Of a DNA stretch of 64,000 nucleotides, positions 46,001-54,261 are shown in pieces. The notes beneath the pieces were generated by a model. It had not been told where the DNA came from. It made no database searches and saw only the letters and a program-made list of their open reading frames with translations. Positions within the stretch are counted from its first letter, which is position 1. Each line of letters opens with the position of its first letter. The stretch lies in contig JACTNB010000019.1 in NCBI GenBank assembly GCA_014584345.1, forward strand, positions 420,698 to 484,697, read 5' to 3'. The position numbers were made by a program, and so were the translations under genes. Source of the DNA: Planctomycetota bacterium. Its GTDB lineage: Bacteria > Planctomycetota > Planctomycetia > Planctomycetales > Planctomycetaceae.

Positions 46001-46280
46001 GGATCAGTACCGGGCCACGCAGGTGATTACAACGGAAGGGAAGGTCCTGGTGGGGCGAATCCTCACGGAAACTCCGGAACAATTGACCTTGCTGCTCGAT
46101 CCCGAGGATGCGACGAAAGTGGTTGATCTGCCTCGGGAGGAAATCGAGGAAATGCAGCCTTCGCAAACTTCGCTGATGCCGGCCGACCTGTTGAAGCCGC
46201 TCAATCGGGAAGAAATGCTCGATCTGCTGGCATACCTGCTGTCGCGTGGAGATGCGGGTCACGCTCTGTTCAAGAAGTAA
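43047..46280 (+). CDS. PVC-type membrane-bound dehydrogenase and CxxCH heme-binding protein
   Basis: A 1077-residue exported protein with a signal peptide (LVLWSVSAGLYLGLGLHCPTA). Domains in order: a jelly-roll-like unit (about 70-180, MKVRLNGRQIAESSEWQ), a six-bladed dehydrogenase-like propeller (about 220-570, HGPHALRLSPDGKSIYVICGN and GYRNPYSMAFHRAGDLFAYDADM), a helical repeat region (about 600-860), and a C-terminal cytochrome c domain with CVVCH (Cys944, Cys947, His948). These correspond to the Pirellula/Verrucomicrobium families TIGR02604 and TIGR02603. Such proteins are abundant in planctomycetes and are thought to oxidise sugars or alcohols and pass electrons to heme; the substrate is unknown. 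DUF1080 follows 40 bp later. Confidence 0.92.
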   Translation: MPGSNRLVLWSVSAGLYLGLGLHCPTASLRAESNTPRVYTQAVEVAPAILRDAPVPVAPVYDFSEGPVPQWIWGVDANRNYRLRTTFELSVSPEAIVEAVVRTTCDNQMKVRLNGRQIAESSEWQTPVTVDVKQFLRAGTNEIEVDAVNHGGIAAYLFKLMMRDRNGKRQFVVSSAEWQIVPGENAAAEQVRVVGKLGDGPWRDVFNNTETGSRVPANTFVLLPGFRVEKLFSVPREELGSWVVIAFDDQGRLLASDQGGLGICRITPPSLDGSGSTRVEKLNLPLTSAQGLLYAFDSLYVCVNGGPGSGLYRARDTTGDDQFDEVTKLKEIRGGGEHGPHALRLSPDGKSIYVICGNHTAPPFPAGADRDNPLYSSRIPTNWQEDLLLPRQWDANGHARGVLAPGGWIAKTDPEGQTWEVFSMGYRNPYSMAFHRAGDLFAYDADMEWDMGAPWYRPTRVVHAVSGSEFGWRSGTGKWPAYYPDSLPELINIGPGSPVGMSFGYGAKFPRKYEEALYICDWTFGTMYAIHLEPEGASYRAHMEEFLSRSPLPLTDCAVGPDGALYFTVGGRGAQSELFRVVHTGEVASTAAVTPDAAEDTGKDATEMKRLREEFEQFHGREKSAGAEEIRKLVGALGHGDRHIRYAARIGLEYQAQQSWADYVLESPDPAIVINGVIGLARQDNPEIQPRLIAALRRLPYARLTPERQLDLLRAWQLVFVRLGSPEESLAKELADELVVHFPARELAGSKSAMIGDGGYALPMLEALNRELLILLVYLQSDQVAALAMEELRRERRLGETESPQLLARNLGYGRAIAGMLANQPDLQQVHYAFVLRNLKAGWSLQDRKDYFNWFNTAGTWSGGNSYRKFLQNISEEAFENATERERVYVEASGVRQPFRVPELPRPEGPGQSWTMEEVLTLAETSLQQRNYENGKKMYAATRCVVCHRFAGEGGATGPDLTQLAGRFNTRDLIEAIVLPSKVISDQYRATQVITTEGKVLVGRILTETPEQLTLLLDPEDATKVVDLPREEIEEMQPSQTSLMPADLLKPLNREEMLDLLAYLLSRGDAGHALFKK

Positions 46281-46320
46281 TCCGTACGAGGGGTTTGGTT
46301 TTCGAGCCGCGGAGGGTGTC

Positions 46321-46947
46321 ATGCGAAATTATGTGCTATGTGCCGTGTGCCTGCTGATCTGTCCGGCAGGGAGTGTCCGGTCGGAAGATGTGCCATCAGC
46401 GACGTTTGAGAAGTTGTTCAACGGGAAGAATCTGTCCGGTTGGAAAATTCTTCCCGGGGGAAGTTGGCGGGTGGAACAGGGAACAATTATTGGTCGCAGT
46501 CCGAAATCGGAACCACGTCATGGGTTGCTGCTGACCGAGCAGGAATACGACGATTTCGAGTTGCGTGTGAAGTTTCAGGTGCTCGAGGGAAATAGTGGCA
46601 TCTACTTTCGCTGCGAACCGGTTGAGGGGAGCGTCGGGGTGCATGGCTTCCAGGCGGAAGTGGAGAATTCTCCGCTGGTGGGAGGGCTGTATGAAACCGG
46701 GGGCCGGGCCTGGGTTGCCAAGCCGGATCCCGCGTTGACCAACCATGTGTACAAGGCGGGGGAATGGAACGAGATGCATGTGTTGGCACAAGGGAAGGAG
46801 ATCCGAGTGAAGCTGAATGGCCATCAAACGGTGCATCTGCGGGACGACCCCGGGCGCGAACGTGGACACATTGCCTTGCAACTTCACGGAGGGCAGGAGA
46901 TGTGGGTGCTGTTTAAGGATCTGGAAATCAAGCGACTGTCCCGTTAA
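46321..46947 (+). CDS. Exported DUF1080-domain protein (3-keto-disaccharide hydrolase family)
   Basis: The 208-residue protein has a signal peptide (NYVLCAVCLLICPAGSVRS) and a single DUF1080 concanavalin-like fold: FEKLFNGKNLSGWKI, GSWRVEQGTIIG, EYDDFELRVKFQVLEGNSGIYFR and the end GHIALQLHGGQEMWVLFKDLEIK. Members of this family bind or hydrolyse glycans and some act on 3-keto sugars. The ATG at 46321 has GGAGG five bases upstream. It starts 40 bp after the PVC-type heme protein, and the pair is likely one unit: a dehydrogenase that could create keto sugars and a hydrolase that could cleave them. Confidence 0.9.
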   Translation: MRNYVLCAVCLLICPAGSVRSEDVPSATFEKLFNGKNLSGWKILPGGSWRVEQGTIIGRSPKSEPRHGLLLTEQEYDDFELRVKFQVLEGNSGIYFRCEPVEGSVGVHGFQAEVENSPLVGGLYETGGRAWVAKPDPALTNHVYKAGEWNEMHVLAQGKEIRVKLNGHQTVHLRDDPGRERGHIALQLHGGQEMWVLFKDLEIKRLSR

Positions 46948-47015
46948 CCCGCATTTCCCGCCCGGCACCGCTAGTACACCGAAGTGGATATCGTGCCTAT
47001 ATTTCGCGGAGGACG

Positions 47016-49391
47016 TCAGCCATTGGGGAGCGTCAGGACAAACGTGGTTCCATCCGGTCCCGACTGTTCGATTTTCAGGGATCCGCCGTGGTTTTCGATG
47101 ATGCTGCGACTGATGGCCAAGCCCATGCCCAAGCCCTTGGGTTTACTGGTCTGAAAGGCATTGAAGAGTTTACCCTGCATGCCTGGTTCAATGCCGTCGG
47201 CGGTATCCCGAATTTTGAGAATGAGTCCACCGCGACTGGACCGGCTCGCATGGAAAGAGATGGTGTGTGGCGTGTTTTTTTTGCTGATTTTGATGGCTTC
47301 AAGGGCATTTAATAACAGATTGACAATGACTTGCTGAATCTGTACGAGATCGAGCCGGCATTGGGGCAGATCCTGTGCGTAGTGGTGTTCGATGCGAATT
47401 TGGTGTTCATCGAGTTCGGTTTGCACGAACTGCAACGCGTCCAGAATCAACTCCTGGATGGTGGCTGGTTCGGGGGAGTGGGGCCGGTGGGCCACGAATT
47501 CTCTCGTTCTGCGTAGAATCTGGCAGGCTTTTTCCGAAAGCCGCGTGATTTTCCACAGGTAATCGACAAGTCCCTCTTGGCTCAGCGTTCCTTCCTGAAT
47601 TCTTTGGAGACATCCATTGGAGTAGTTGCCGATGGCAAGTAACGGTTGCTTCAATTCATGAGACATGTTGGCTGACATTTCCCCGATGATGCTTAATCGG
47701 GAGAGGTGGCTCAACTCCTCGGAGCGCTGCCGCGCCTCGTTTTCCAATTGTCTTTCGCGGGTGATGTCGCGGGCCACGATGGATGCCCCGATGATTTTAC
47801 CTTCCACGATAATGGGTGCGCCGCGCATGGCAAACAGGAGCACTTCGCCCGTAGGGAAGTGCACGGGAATTTCAAAGGCGACATCCTTCTGCTCTTCCAG
47901 GATTTGTCGGATATATTCCTGCCCGCGCGCGCGATCCTTATCACCAAGCCAGACGCTGAAATGCGAATCGACGACCTGCGCGGGCGTGAGCCCCGGGGCG
48001 ACGCGATTGATGAATTCGATTCTCCCGGCGAGATTGATGTGCATAATGTAATCGACCGCGTTTTTGACGACGGCCTGCATGCGTTCCTGGGAGATCAGCA
48101 ATTCCTGGGCAATCTGTTTGCGGCGTTCGACTTCATCGCGGAGTTTGATATTCAACTGCTCGAGTTCGAGCGTGCGACTGCGAACCGCTTTTTCGAGTTC
48201 TCGCCGTTGCAGCATGGACGAGGTTTCTTCTCGTTTTTTCGAGGTGGCGTCGACGAGGGACCCGATGAAAATCTCCTCTTCGTCGCTGAACCGATCGAGT
48301 TTCAGCAGTCCCCATTCCACATCCGGGCGTCCGTCGCGAATCGGAAGTTCCTTCTGGAATGGGAGTTTCTCCGCAATGGCTTGCCGCCATTCCCGCTTGA
48401 GATCCGCGGCGTCGGTGCCGAACAGGGAAAACCAGGTTGTGCCCGTTTGGGAGACATTCCCATCAAAACAAGCCCGGAAGAATTCATTGGCATCCAGGAT
48501 ATCTCCCTTGGCATTGCACTGAAAAATACCGACCTGGGCCTGCCGGGCCAACGTGGCAAACCGTTGTTCGCTCTGCTTGAGTGCCTTACGGGTATTCGTT
48601 TCCTCGGTTTCGTTGTGGGCGAACAGGAGGATACAGTCGTCTGATTGGAACTGGAGCCTGGCGCCCGAGGCCACCAGCACAATTTCCTTGCCCGATTTGG
48701 TGGTCGCCAGGATTTCTTCGTCGTGAAAGGAGATCAGTGACAGGGGATCGAAGTTTGGATCGCGGCGTTCGAAGGGGCAGCGCCAGAGTGTCAATTCCCT
48801 GGCGGTGCGGCCCCTGACTTCCGCTCGCGTATAGCCTGTCACCCGTTCGAATTCGTGATTCGCATCGACGATTTCACCCTGAGGAAGTTTCAAGACGGCC
48901 ATGACGACGGGGCTTTGCTGAAAAGCCAGATGAAACTGCAGCGTGGCATCGCTCAGGGCCCTGCGAGTAACCGCTAATTCGGTGATTACCGTGGTGATCC
49001 CGACCATGCCGACCACCTGTCCCGTATCATCGCGGATCGGGCAATACCAGGAATGAAAGCTGGCCCCGTTGACCTCGGCGAAGTCGTGGTGCTCCTCCCC
49101 CGCCAATGCCCTGTTGATGGAATGCAGGGAATCGGGAAAATCGCGGTACAAATCGAAGACGTTCTGGTCTACCACCTGGTAATCGGTCAAATCCAAGGCA
49201 TGCAACCCCGCGCCGCGGGAAAACACGATTTTTCCCTTCTTGTCGATGACCCATACGATCAATTCCGAATGCTTGAGTACACTTTCCAGCAAGTCCTCGG
49301 CGGTGATGTCCAGGAACAGGGGAGGCAGTTTCCCGGCGGTGTTAGATCTGTTGGAAAATGTTTCGGGGGTGGACGTTTCGCGAATGTTCAT
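47016..49391 (-). CDS. Soluble multi-PAS sensor histidine kinase
   Basis: A 791-residue protein with no membrane helix. PAS-like units lie at about 25-140, 145-275, 280-400 and 435-555 (LHALDLTDYQVVDQN, MAVLKLPQGEIVDANHEFERVTGYT, VGIFQCNAKGDILDANEFF, HINLAGRIEFINRVAPG), separated by a coiled coil (LELEQLNIKLRDEVERRKQIA). The histidine of phosphorylation is in ANMSHELKQPLLAI, and the ATPase domain has LLNALEAI, LKIRDTADGIEPG and GLGMGLAISRSIIENHGG. It should phosphorylate a response regulator, but none is adjacent. Redox, light or ligand sensing cannot be told from sequence. The start is weakly supported by GAGA upstream. Confidence 0.9.
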   Translation of the reverse strand: MNIRETSTPETFSNRSNTAGKLPPLFLDITAEDLLESVLKHSELIVWVIDKKGKIVFSRGAGLHALDLTDYQVVDQNVFDLYRDFPDSLHSINRALAGEEHHDFAEVNGASFHSWYCPIRDDTGQVVGMVGITTVITELAVTRRALSDATLQFHLAFQQSPVVMAVLKLPQGEIVDANHEFERVTGYTRAEVRGRTARELTLWRCPFERRDPNFDPLSLISFHDEEILATTKSGKEIVLVASGARLQFQSDDCILLFAHNETEETNTRKALKQSEQRFATLARQAQVGIFQCNAKGDILDANEFFRACFDGNVSQTGTTWFSLFGTDAADLKREWRQAIAEKLPFQKELPIRDGRPDVEWGLLKLDRFSDEEEIFIGSLVDATSKKREETSSMLQRRELEKAVRSRTLELEQLNIKLRDEVERRKQIAQELLISQERMQAVVKNAVDYIMHINLAGRIEFINRVAPGLTPAQVVDSHFSVWLGDKDRARGQEYIRQILEEQKDVAFEIPVHFPTGEVLLFAMRGAPIIVEGKIIGASIVARDITRERQLENEARQRSEELSHLSRLSIIGEMSANMSHELKQPLLAIGNYSNGCLQRIQEGTLSQEGLVDYLWKITRLSEKACQILRRTREFVAHRPHSPEPATIQELILDALQFVQTELDEHQIRIEHHYAQDLPQCRLDLVQIQQVIVNLLLNALEAIKISKKNTPHTISFHASRSSRGGLILKIRDTADGIEPGMQGKLFNAFQTSKPKGLGMGLAISRSIIENHGGSLKIEQSGPDGTTFVLTLPNG

Positions 49392-49638
49392 CGGTTATCT
49401 CGCTGAAAATCGAACAGGCAGGCAGTTTACCGGACAAGAAGAATTGCCCGCACCCATTCCGAGTCGCCTCCCGGAGCCATGCGACACTCCAGTTGGTCGC
49501 AGGGGATAATGCACGCATCAACGCATCAACGCATCACAGCCGAAATTGGATCAAGAAAAGGCATCTGAATTCAGACAAGGATCGGGAAGATGAAATTCCC
49601 CGGCCATATCCGAACACAACTCCAACTCTATACTGAAA
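49392..49638. other. Spacer between the histidine kinase and the YTV terminator, nothing recognised
   Basis: The region upstream of the kinase start contains a short direct repeat (ACGCATCA three times near 49511-49536) but no gene. Confidence 0.4.
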
Positions 49639-49679
49639 CAAAAACGGATGCCGACGTAAACGCCGACATCCGTTTTTTT
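49639..49679 (-). terminator. Intrinsic terminator of the YTV-repeat gene
   Basis: On the minus strand a 7-bp stem (ACGGATG with CATCCGT), extendable past mismatches, is followed by a T-rich run, because AAACAAAAACGG lies at 49637 onward on the plus strand. A T-run on the other side means it may also work for plus-strand transcripts. Confidence 0.85.
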
Positions 49680-49704
49680 CGTTTCGATTTTCAGGATCTC
49701 GCGA

Positions 49705-51024
49705 TCAGTTTCCGTTGCCGATGGAATCCGGGGTGGGGGCATTCCCGTTTTCCAAGCCGGGGCGGTTGGTCTGATAGGAAGGATTCGCCTGGCAATTGAC
49801 GCATTCCGTCGTGGGGGCGTTGCAGTAATTCGTTTGGCAGACGGTGGTCGGCACCAGTCGGCAGACTTCGTAGGCGACCTGGCGGGGCACAACGCGAGAG
49901 ACCATGCGGGTGCAGGTGATTTGTTCCTCGCGAGGAACACAACGGGCCACCCGATGTGTCACCGTGTAGGGGACCTGGCGAGCCACGCAGTAGGGAATGT
50001 CGCGTGTCAGTTGTTCCGTCACCATGCGACAAGTCTGAATGGGAACCTGACAGACCTTTTCCTCGGTAACCATCCGGCAGACTTGTACGGGGACCGAGCG
50101 AACATGGGTTTCGGTTACCCAGCGGCAAGTTCGCACCGGAATCACGTCGGTTACGGTTTCCTGTTGCATGCGGGTTACCTGGACGGGCACGTTTTCGGTA
50201 ACGGTCTCGGGCACGACCCGACAGACCTGCACGGGGCAGGACTGTTGCACCACTTGCGGAACGTAACGGGTGCAGGGAATACTTTGTTCCACGATATTCG
50301 GGCACCAGACCCGGCGGGTAATGGTGCGGCAGGGACCGGGAACCATCGCCATGGAGACACGGCCACAGGGATCGGTGACCATGCGGCACAACATGGGGCC
50401 AGGGATTTGAACGGATTGGCATGTCCACTGCCCACAATCGCGTCGCACGGTGTTGTAGGTTGTGACGGGCCGCATGACCGTGTAGCAGCGGGTCTGGTTA
50501 ATTGTTTCGGTGACGTTGCGATAAACGGTGCGACAAACCTGGCGTTCGATGGTTTCGGTCACGGGGCGGCAAACAACGCGTTGCACCTGTTGCTCGTGCG
50601 TTTCCCAGACGGGGCGCTGAACCTGATACTGTTGTTGCTGTTCGATGGTTTCCGTGACGGGTCTTTGAACCGTGTAGCGATGTTCGCGGGAACTGGTTTC
50701 GAATACGGGGCGTGAGACCTCATATACTTCCTGGCGGGTGGCTTGTTCATATACGGTGCGATAGCAGGTTTGCTGCACATCCTCGTATTGAGTTTCGTAG
50801 ACAGTGCGGCAAGCCGTGTACTGCTGCGGTTCGCAGACGGTTTCATAAACCGTACGGTAGCAGGTCTCGCGTTCGACCTTGCACGTGGTGTAACAGGCGG
50901 TGGGCTGACAGGCGACGGGGGGACAGCAACTGTAGTTGCAGGCTCCGCAGAAACCCGCTGCCCGGACATCCCCTGCCGATAACGCCGTCAGCAGCACGGC
51001 GAATCCAGCCAATAACCTTTTCAT
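49705..51024 (-). CDS. Exported cysteine-rich YTV-repeat protein
   Basis: The 439-residue product has a signal peptide (KRLLAGFAVLLTALSAGDVRA), a cysteine-rich start (GFCGACNYSCCPP) and about 350 residues of imperfect repeats built on units such as CYRTVYETVCEPQQY and VCRMVTEEKVCQVPIQT, with a recurring YxV/CRxV pattern. This is the YTV repeat (Pfam YTV) described from Rhodopirellula. A large number of cysteines suggests disulfide crosslinking in a cell-wall or envelope layer; that is an inference. The C-terminus is polar (NGNAPTPDSIGNGN). The ATG at 51024 has a run of G (GGGGGGGAA) upstream, far better than the upstream codon at 51258. Confidence 0.85.
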   Translation of the reverse strand: MKRLLAGFAVLLTALSAGDVRAAGFCGACNYSCCPPVACQPTACYTTCKVERETCYRTVYETVCEPQQYTACRTVYETQYEDVQQTCYRTVYEQATRQEVYEVSRPVFETSSREHRYTVQRPVTETIEQQQQYQVQRPVWETHEQQVQRVVCRPVTETIERQVCRTVYRNVTETINQTRCYTVMRPVTTYNTVRRDCGQWTCQSVQIPGPMLCRMVTDPCGRVSMAMVPGPCRTITRRVWCPNIVEQSIPCTRYVPQVVQQSCPVQVCRVVPETVTENVPVQVTRMQQETVTDVIPVRTCRWVTETHVRSVPVQVCRMVTEEKVCQVPIQTCRMVTEQLTRDIPYCVARQVPYTVTHRVARCVPREEQITCTRMVSRVVPRQVAYEVCRLVPTTVCQTNYCNAPTTECVNCQANPSYQTNRPGLENGNAPTPDSIGNGN

Positions 51025-51659
51025 GATTTGTTCCCCCCCTCGAATTCTGTGTCTTTGCTCACCGGTCAGCCGAAGTATCTGTTTTCCAGGCTGATGACTG
51101 GGTGCCGGTGCTTTTTCACCATGTGTTTCATCACGTTGCAATCGGTCCAGCCATTGCTGGTGCCAAAATGGAACAAAGTCCGTTGAGCGTGTTGATTTTA
51201 TTACAAGCATAAACCGGGAGAGCCCGGAGACTTCAGCGAATTCAGCCGAGGGGGCCATTTTTTCACGAAACCAGAAGCAACATCACCGCACAATCGTTAT
51301 GAATTACCAAATTTCCCCAGCCGGTGTTTTATTGGTCAAATATTCAGTCGAACAGGCAGATTCCGGGCCACGCGGCGAACGCATAAGCCATCGCGGATTT
51401 GTTATGAATTTACAGCCGGATTTTCTGGAAAACTTCAAGGAAGCCTGGCTCGATTAGCCGAAAGTCGAAGGGAACCGCGAGAATCGCTTGAAGTCGGTCG
51501 CAACGTCCGCTATTCTTTCTGGTTGCACTTTCGACCGTCGGCAATTCAAGCAACACGCGTGGGAGAACTTTCCCCGGGCGGGTCTTGCCGAGGGGGGAAA
51601 GTATGCATTAGCATATACTTTTGAAGTCAGCTCGATAGCAGAACTTGATCAGGTGAAAC
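51025..51659. other. Divergent intergenic region between the YTV gene and rpmA
   Basis: About 635 bp expected to carry promoters for both. A possible -10 box TATACT lies at 51614-51619, 41 bases before rpmA, but no convincing -35 at the right spacing was found. Sequence elsewhere lacks repeats or recognisable RNA. Open frames here lack ribosome binding sites. Confidence 0.4.
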
Positions 51660-51920
51660 ATGGCACATAAGAAGGGACAAGGCTCGAGCCGCAACGGTCG
51701 CGACTCGAATGCTCAGCGACGCGGAGTGAAGAAGTTTGGCGGCGAAGCCGTGCTGGCTGGGAATATTCTCATCCGGCAGTGCGGAACGAAATGGCATCCC
51801 GGTCGCTTTGTTGGCATGGGGAACGACTACACCCTGTTTGCCTTGACTGCCGGCACGGTTTACTTCGATCGGGAAGGGCGCCGTGTTAATGTGAAACCTG
51901 CCGAGATCGAAAGCAACTGA
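51660..51920 (+). CDS. rpmA: 50S ribosomal protein L27
   Basis: L27 lies near the peptidyl transferase centre of the large ribosomal subunit. The 86-residue protein has the hallmark start AHKKGQGSSRNGRDSNAQRRG and QCGTKWHPGRFVGMGNDYTL. It begins directly at the mature-type N-terminus, with no extension cleaved off as in Firmicutes. AGGTGA precedes the ATG. rpmA is normally found directly after rplU; here no rplU is upstream, and the gene has its own terminator, so it appears to be a solitary transcription unit. Confidence 0.97.
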   Translation: MAHKKGQGSSRNGRDSNAQRRGVKKFGGEAVLAGNILIRQCGTKWHPGRFVGMGNDYTLFALTAGTVYFDREGRRVNVKPAEIESN

Positions 51921-51949
51921 GTTTGCCTCGATCCGTTCTGATGGAAACA

Positions 51950-51977
51950 AACCGCGAATTCCTTCGCGGTTTTTTTT
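51950..51977 (+). terminator. Intrinsic terminator of rpmA
   Basis: AACCGCGAA at 51950-51958 pairs with TTCGCGGTT at 51963-51971 around TTCC and continues into a run of T through 51977. Confidence 0.95.
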
Positions 51978-52210
51978 CGGTCTGTTCTGGAAGCGATTCC
52001 GTGAGCTTCGGAGGTAACGCGATCCGAATACGGAACGGATGGGAGAATTGCTCTCGCTTCGGATGCACGGTTCCCCTAAAACATGGTTGTATTCGCATTG
52101 TAAATGCCGTGAATTTTTTCTTAGGGTACTCTGCGTGGCTGTAAGTTTTTCATTGCGAGGTCACCTGCCACGATATGTGTGGTACGGTTGCTAGTGGATT
52201 CCGCATGACT

Positions 52211-52266
52211 GGTACGCAGAGCGTACCCTACGAGAAAAAGTCACAGACGCACGGCGCACCTTACGA
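52211..52266. repeat. REP-like palindromic elements, exact copy 2 and a degenerate copy
   Basis: 52211-52233 is identical to 12628-12650 (GGTACGC-AGA-GCGTACC then CTACGA). At 52244-52266 a related unit (ACGCACGGCGCACC then TTACGA) matches 16 of 23 positions and is followed by AATAATTCA, as copy 1 is followed by AATAATTCA one base later. All lie in the gap upstream of the DUF420 gene. Confidence 0.7.
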
Positions 52267-52342
52267 ATAATTCACTGTCTTTATGCGAAATTCGCATCGG
52301 CCGATAGGCCCGGATTCTTTCTTCAGAAGAGATGCAGGCGCC

Positions 52343-52834
52343 ATGTGGAACCACGGATTTCTGGGCAATGATGCCTCCTTCATGCTGGATTTCGTGGTCT
52401 GCGCCTTGCTGCTGGTGGTGCCGATCCTGGCAGGCAGCATTTACCTGGTGAAGTTTCGCCAGCGGTTTGAATTGCATAAGAAGTTGCAGATTCTATTGGG
52501 GGTCGTGCTGCTGATCGCCGTCGTCGCGTTTGAAGTGGACATGCAAATGCATGGCGGCTGGAAGAACATTGTCAATAAAATCCCCGAGACGCCGCGACTC
52601 AGCGGGGAGGAATTGGCGTCGGTGGAAAAAGTGCTGTATTTCCATCTGATTTTTGCCATTTCGACCCCGCTCGTCTGGCTGGTGACAACCGTGCTGGCAT
52701 TGCGTCGGTTTCCGGATCCCGTTCAGCCTGGTCCGCATAGCCGATTACATAAGTTGCTGGGTTGGATCAGTACGCTCGATCTGACGATGACCTCGCTGAC
52801 GGGTCTGGCGTTTTATTACGTCGCTTTTTTGTGA
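52343..52834 (+). CDS. DUF420-family membrane protein
   Basis: The 163-residue protein has four hydrophobic helices, starting at about 12 (FMLDFVVCALLLVVPILAGSIY), 45 (LQILLGVVLLIAVVAFEVDM), 95 (LYFHLIFAISTPLVWLVTTVL) and 140. Histidines in the helices (FELHKKLQI, YFHLIFA, RLHKLLGW) are the pattern of DUF420, a family related to proteins of the respiratory chain and found beside cytochrome oxidase genes. No oxidase genes lie here. The ATG at 52343 was preferred to the one at 52283 because the first 20 residues of the longer form are polar and unlike the family; neither has a strong ribosome binding site. Confidence 0.75.
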   Translation: MWNHGFLGNDASFMLDFVVCALLLVVPILAGSIYLVKFRQRFELHKKLQILLGVVLLIAVVAFEVDMQMHGGWKNIVNKIPETPRLSGEELASVEKVLYFHLIFAISTPLVWLVTTVLALRRFPDPVQPGPHSRLHKLLGWISTLDLTMTSLTGLAFYYVAFL

Positions 52835-52875
52835 CAGTTGTCCCTGAACACACCGAAAATGGATTTTCGAACCTC

Positions 52876-54225
52876 ATGCCCAGGATCCTCAGTATATCTG
52901 GTTTGCGCGCGGTGGCGGGCGATGGTCTGGACCCCGCGTTTCTCGTGGAATTTTCCGCTGCGGTGGGCACACTGGCCCAACGGGGCGCGGTTGTGGTGGC
53001 CCGCGACGGGCGTTCTACGGGAGAGATGGTCAAACAGGCCGTCCTGGCGGGACTGCTGGCCACGGGATGCCGCGTGTACGATGCGGGGATCGCCACTACG
53101 CCCACCGTGGGGGTGCTGGTAACGCATCTCAACGCGGCGGGAGGCATTCAAATTACTGCCAGCCACAACCCGCCGGAATGGAACGGACTGAAGCCCTTCA
53201 ATGCCCAGGGGGGGGTTTATAATCAGGCGGAAGGGCAAGCCCTGCTGAAATTGCTGGAATCCCGACAATTTGCCTACGTTCCCTGGCAGGAAATCGGCAC
53301 CTGCATTCCGCTGGAGGATGCCGCGAAGCCACATCTGGAACGCGTGTTGCGGCTGGTGAATCGGTCCGCCATTCAGCAACGAAAATTCAAGGTGGTGCTG
53401 GATTGCAATCATGGATCCGGCGCGGTGGCCGGACCTCGGCTGCTGCGTGAACTCGGCTGCGAAGTGATTGTGCTGGGAGACGAACCCGATGGCAGGTTCG
53501 AACACACGCCCGAACCCTTGGCGGAAAACCTGACCGGTCTTTGTGACGTGGTTCGCGCGGAGAAGGCCGACTTGGGATTTGCCCAGGATCCCGATGCCGA
53601 CCGCCTGGCGATCGTGGATGAAACAGGACGTTATATCGGCGAAGAACTGACCTTGGCGCTGGCGGTGGATCATGTGTTGCCCAGAACACCAGGCTCGGTG
53701 GTGGTGAATGGTTCGACGAGCCGCATGACGGCCGACTTGGCGGCCCGGCATGGCTGTGCGTTTTACCGCAGTCATGTGGGAGAGGCGAACGTGGTAGCCA
53801 AGATGCGCGAGGTGCGGGCAATTTTGGGGGGGGAGGGTAATGGCGGCGTGATCGAGCCTCAAGTCGGCTATGTACGCGACAGCTTCGTCTCGATGGCCTA
53901 CATCCTGGAGGGATTGGCGGAACGAGGAGGGACGCTGTCCGAATGGGTCGCGACGATTCCCTCGTATGCCATCGTCAAGTCGAAATTGACCTGTCCAGCC
54001 GGGAAGGTGCCCGTGGCGGCAGACGCGCTCCAGCGGCATTTTCCGGATGCACTCGCGACGGCCGGTGATGGATTGCGACTGGACTGGGACAACCGCTGGG
54101 TGCAGGTCCGTGCAAGCAACACGGAGCCGATCGTGCGCGTCATTGCGGAAGCCCCCGACAATCGGACGGCAAGTGACCTGTGCGAAGAAGCGATCGGCGT
54201 GATTCAGCAGGCCGTGCGGGATTGA
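52876..54225 (+). CDS. Phosphohexomutase, probably phosphoglucosamine mutase-like
   Basis: The 449-residue protein belongs to the alpha-D-phosphohexomutase superfamily. The catalytic serine is in ITASHNPPEWNGLKPF, the metal-binding loop is DLGFAQDPDADRLAIVDE, the sugar-recognition loop reads GGEGNGGVIEPQVGYVRD and the phosphate-binding end is RASNTEPIVRVIAEA. The EGNGG loop is closer to glucosamine-type and archaeal enzymes than to phosphoglucomutase, so glucosamine-6-phosphate to glucosamine-1-phosphate conversion for cell-envelope sugars is the likelier reaction, with phosphomannomutase possible. The start at 52876 has no good ribosome binding site but fits the family; the frame extends to 52762. 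It follows DUF420 by 41 bp. Confidence 0.88.
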   Translation: MPRILSISGLRAVAGDGLDPAFLVEFSAAVGTLAQRGAVVVARDGRSTGEMVKQAVLAGLLATGCRVYDAGIATTPTVGVLVTHLNAAGGIQITASHNPPEWNGLKPFNAQGGVYNQAEGQALLKLLESRQFAYVPWQEIGTCIPLEDAAKPHLERVLRLVNRSAIQQRKFKVVLDCNHGSGAVAGPRLLRELGCEVIVLGDEPDGRFEHTPEPLAENLTGLCDVVRAEKADLGFAQDPDADRLAIVDETGRYIGEELTLALAVDHVLPRTPGSVVVNGSTSRMTADLAARHGCAFYRSHVGEANVVAKMREVRAILGGEGNGGVIEPQVGYVRDSFVSMAYILEGLAERGGTLSEWVATIPSYAIVKSKLTCPAGKVPVAADALQRHFPDALATAGDGLRLDWDNRWVQVRASNTEPIVRVIAEAPDNRTASDLCEEAIGVIQQAVRD

Positions 54226-54261
54226 GACGGCAGGCATTGCGTGGTGCGCGGGCTCCGCGGT

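Noticed and set aside
51585..51619. Sigma-70 promoter TTGCCG / TATACT ahead of rpmA
   Set aside because: The spacer is 23 bases, too long for a normal promoter, so only the possible -10 box is mentioned.
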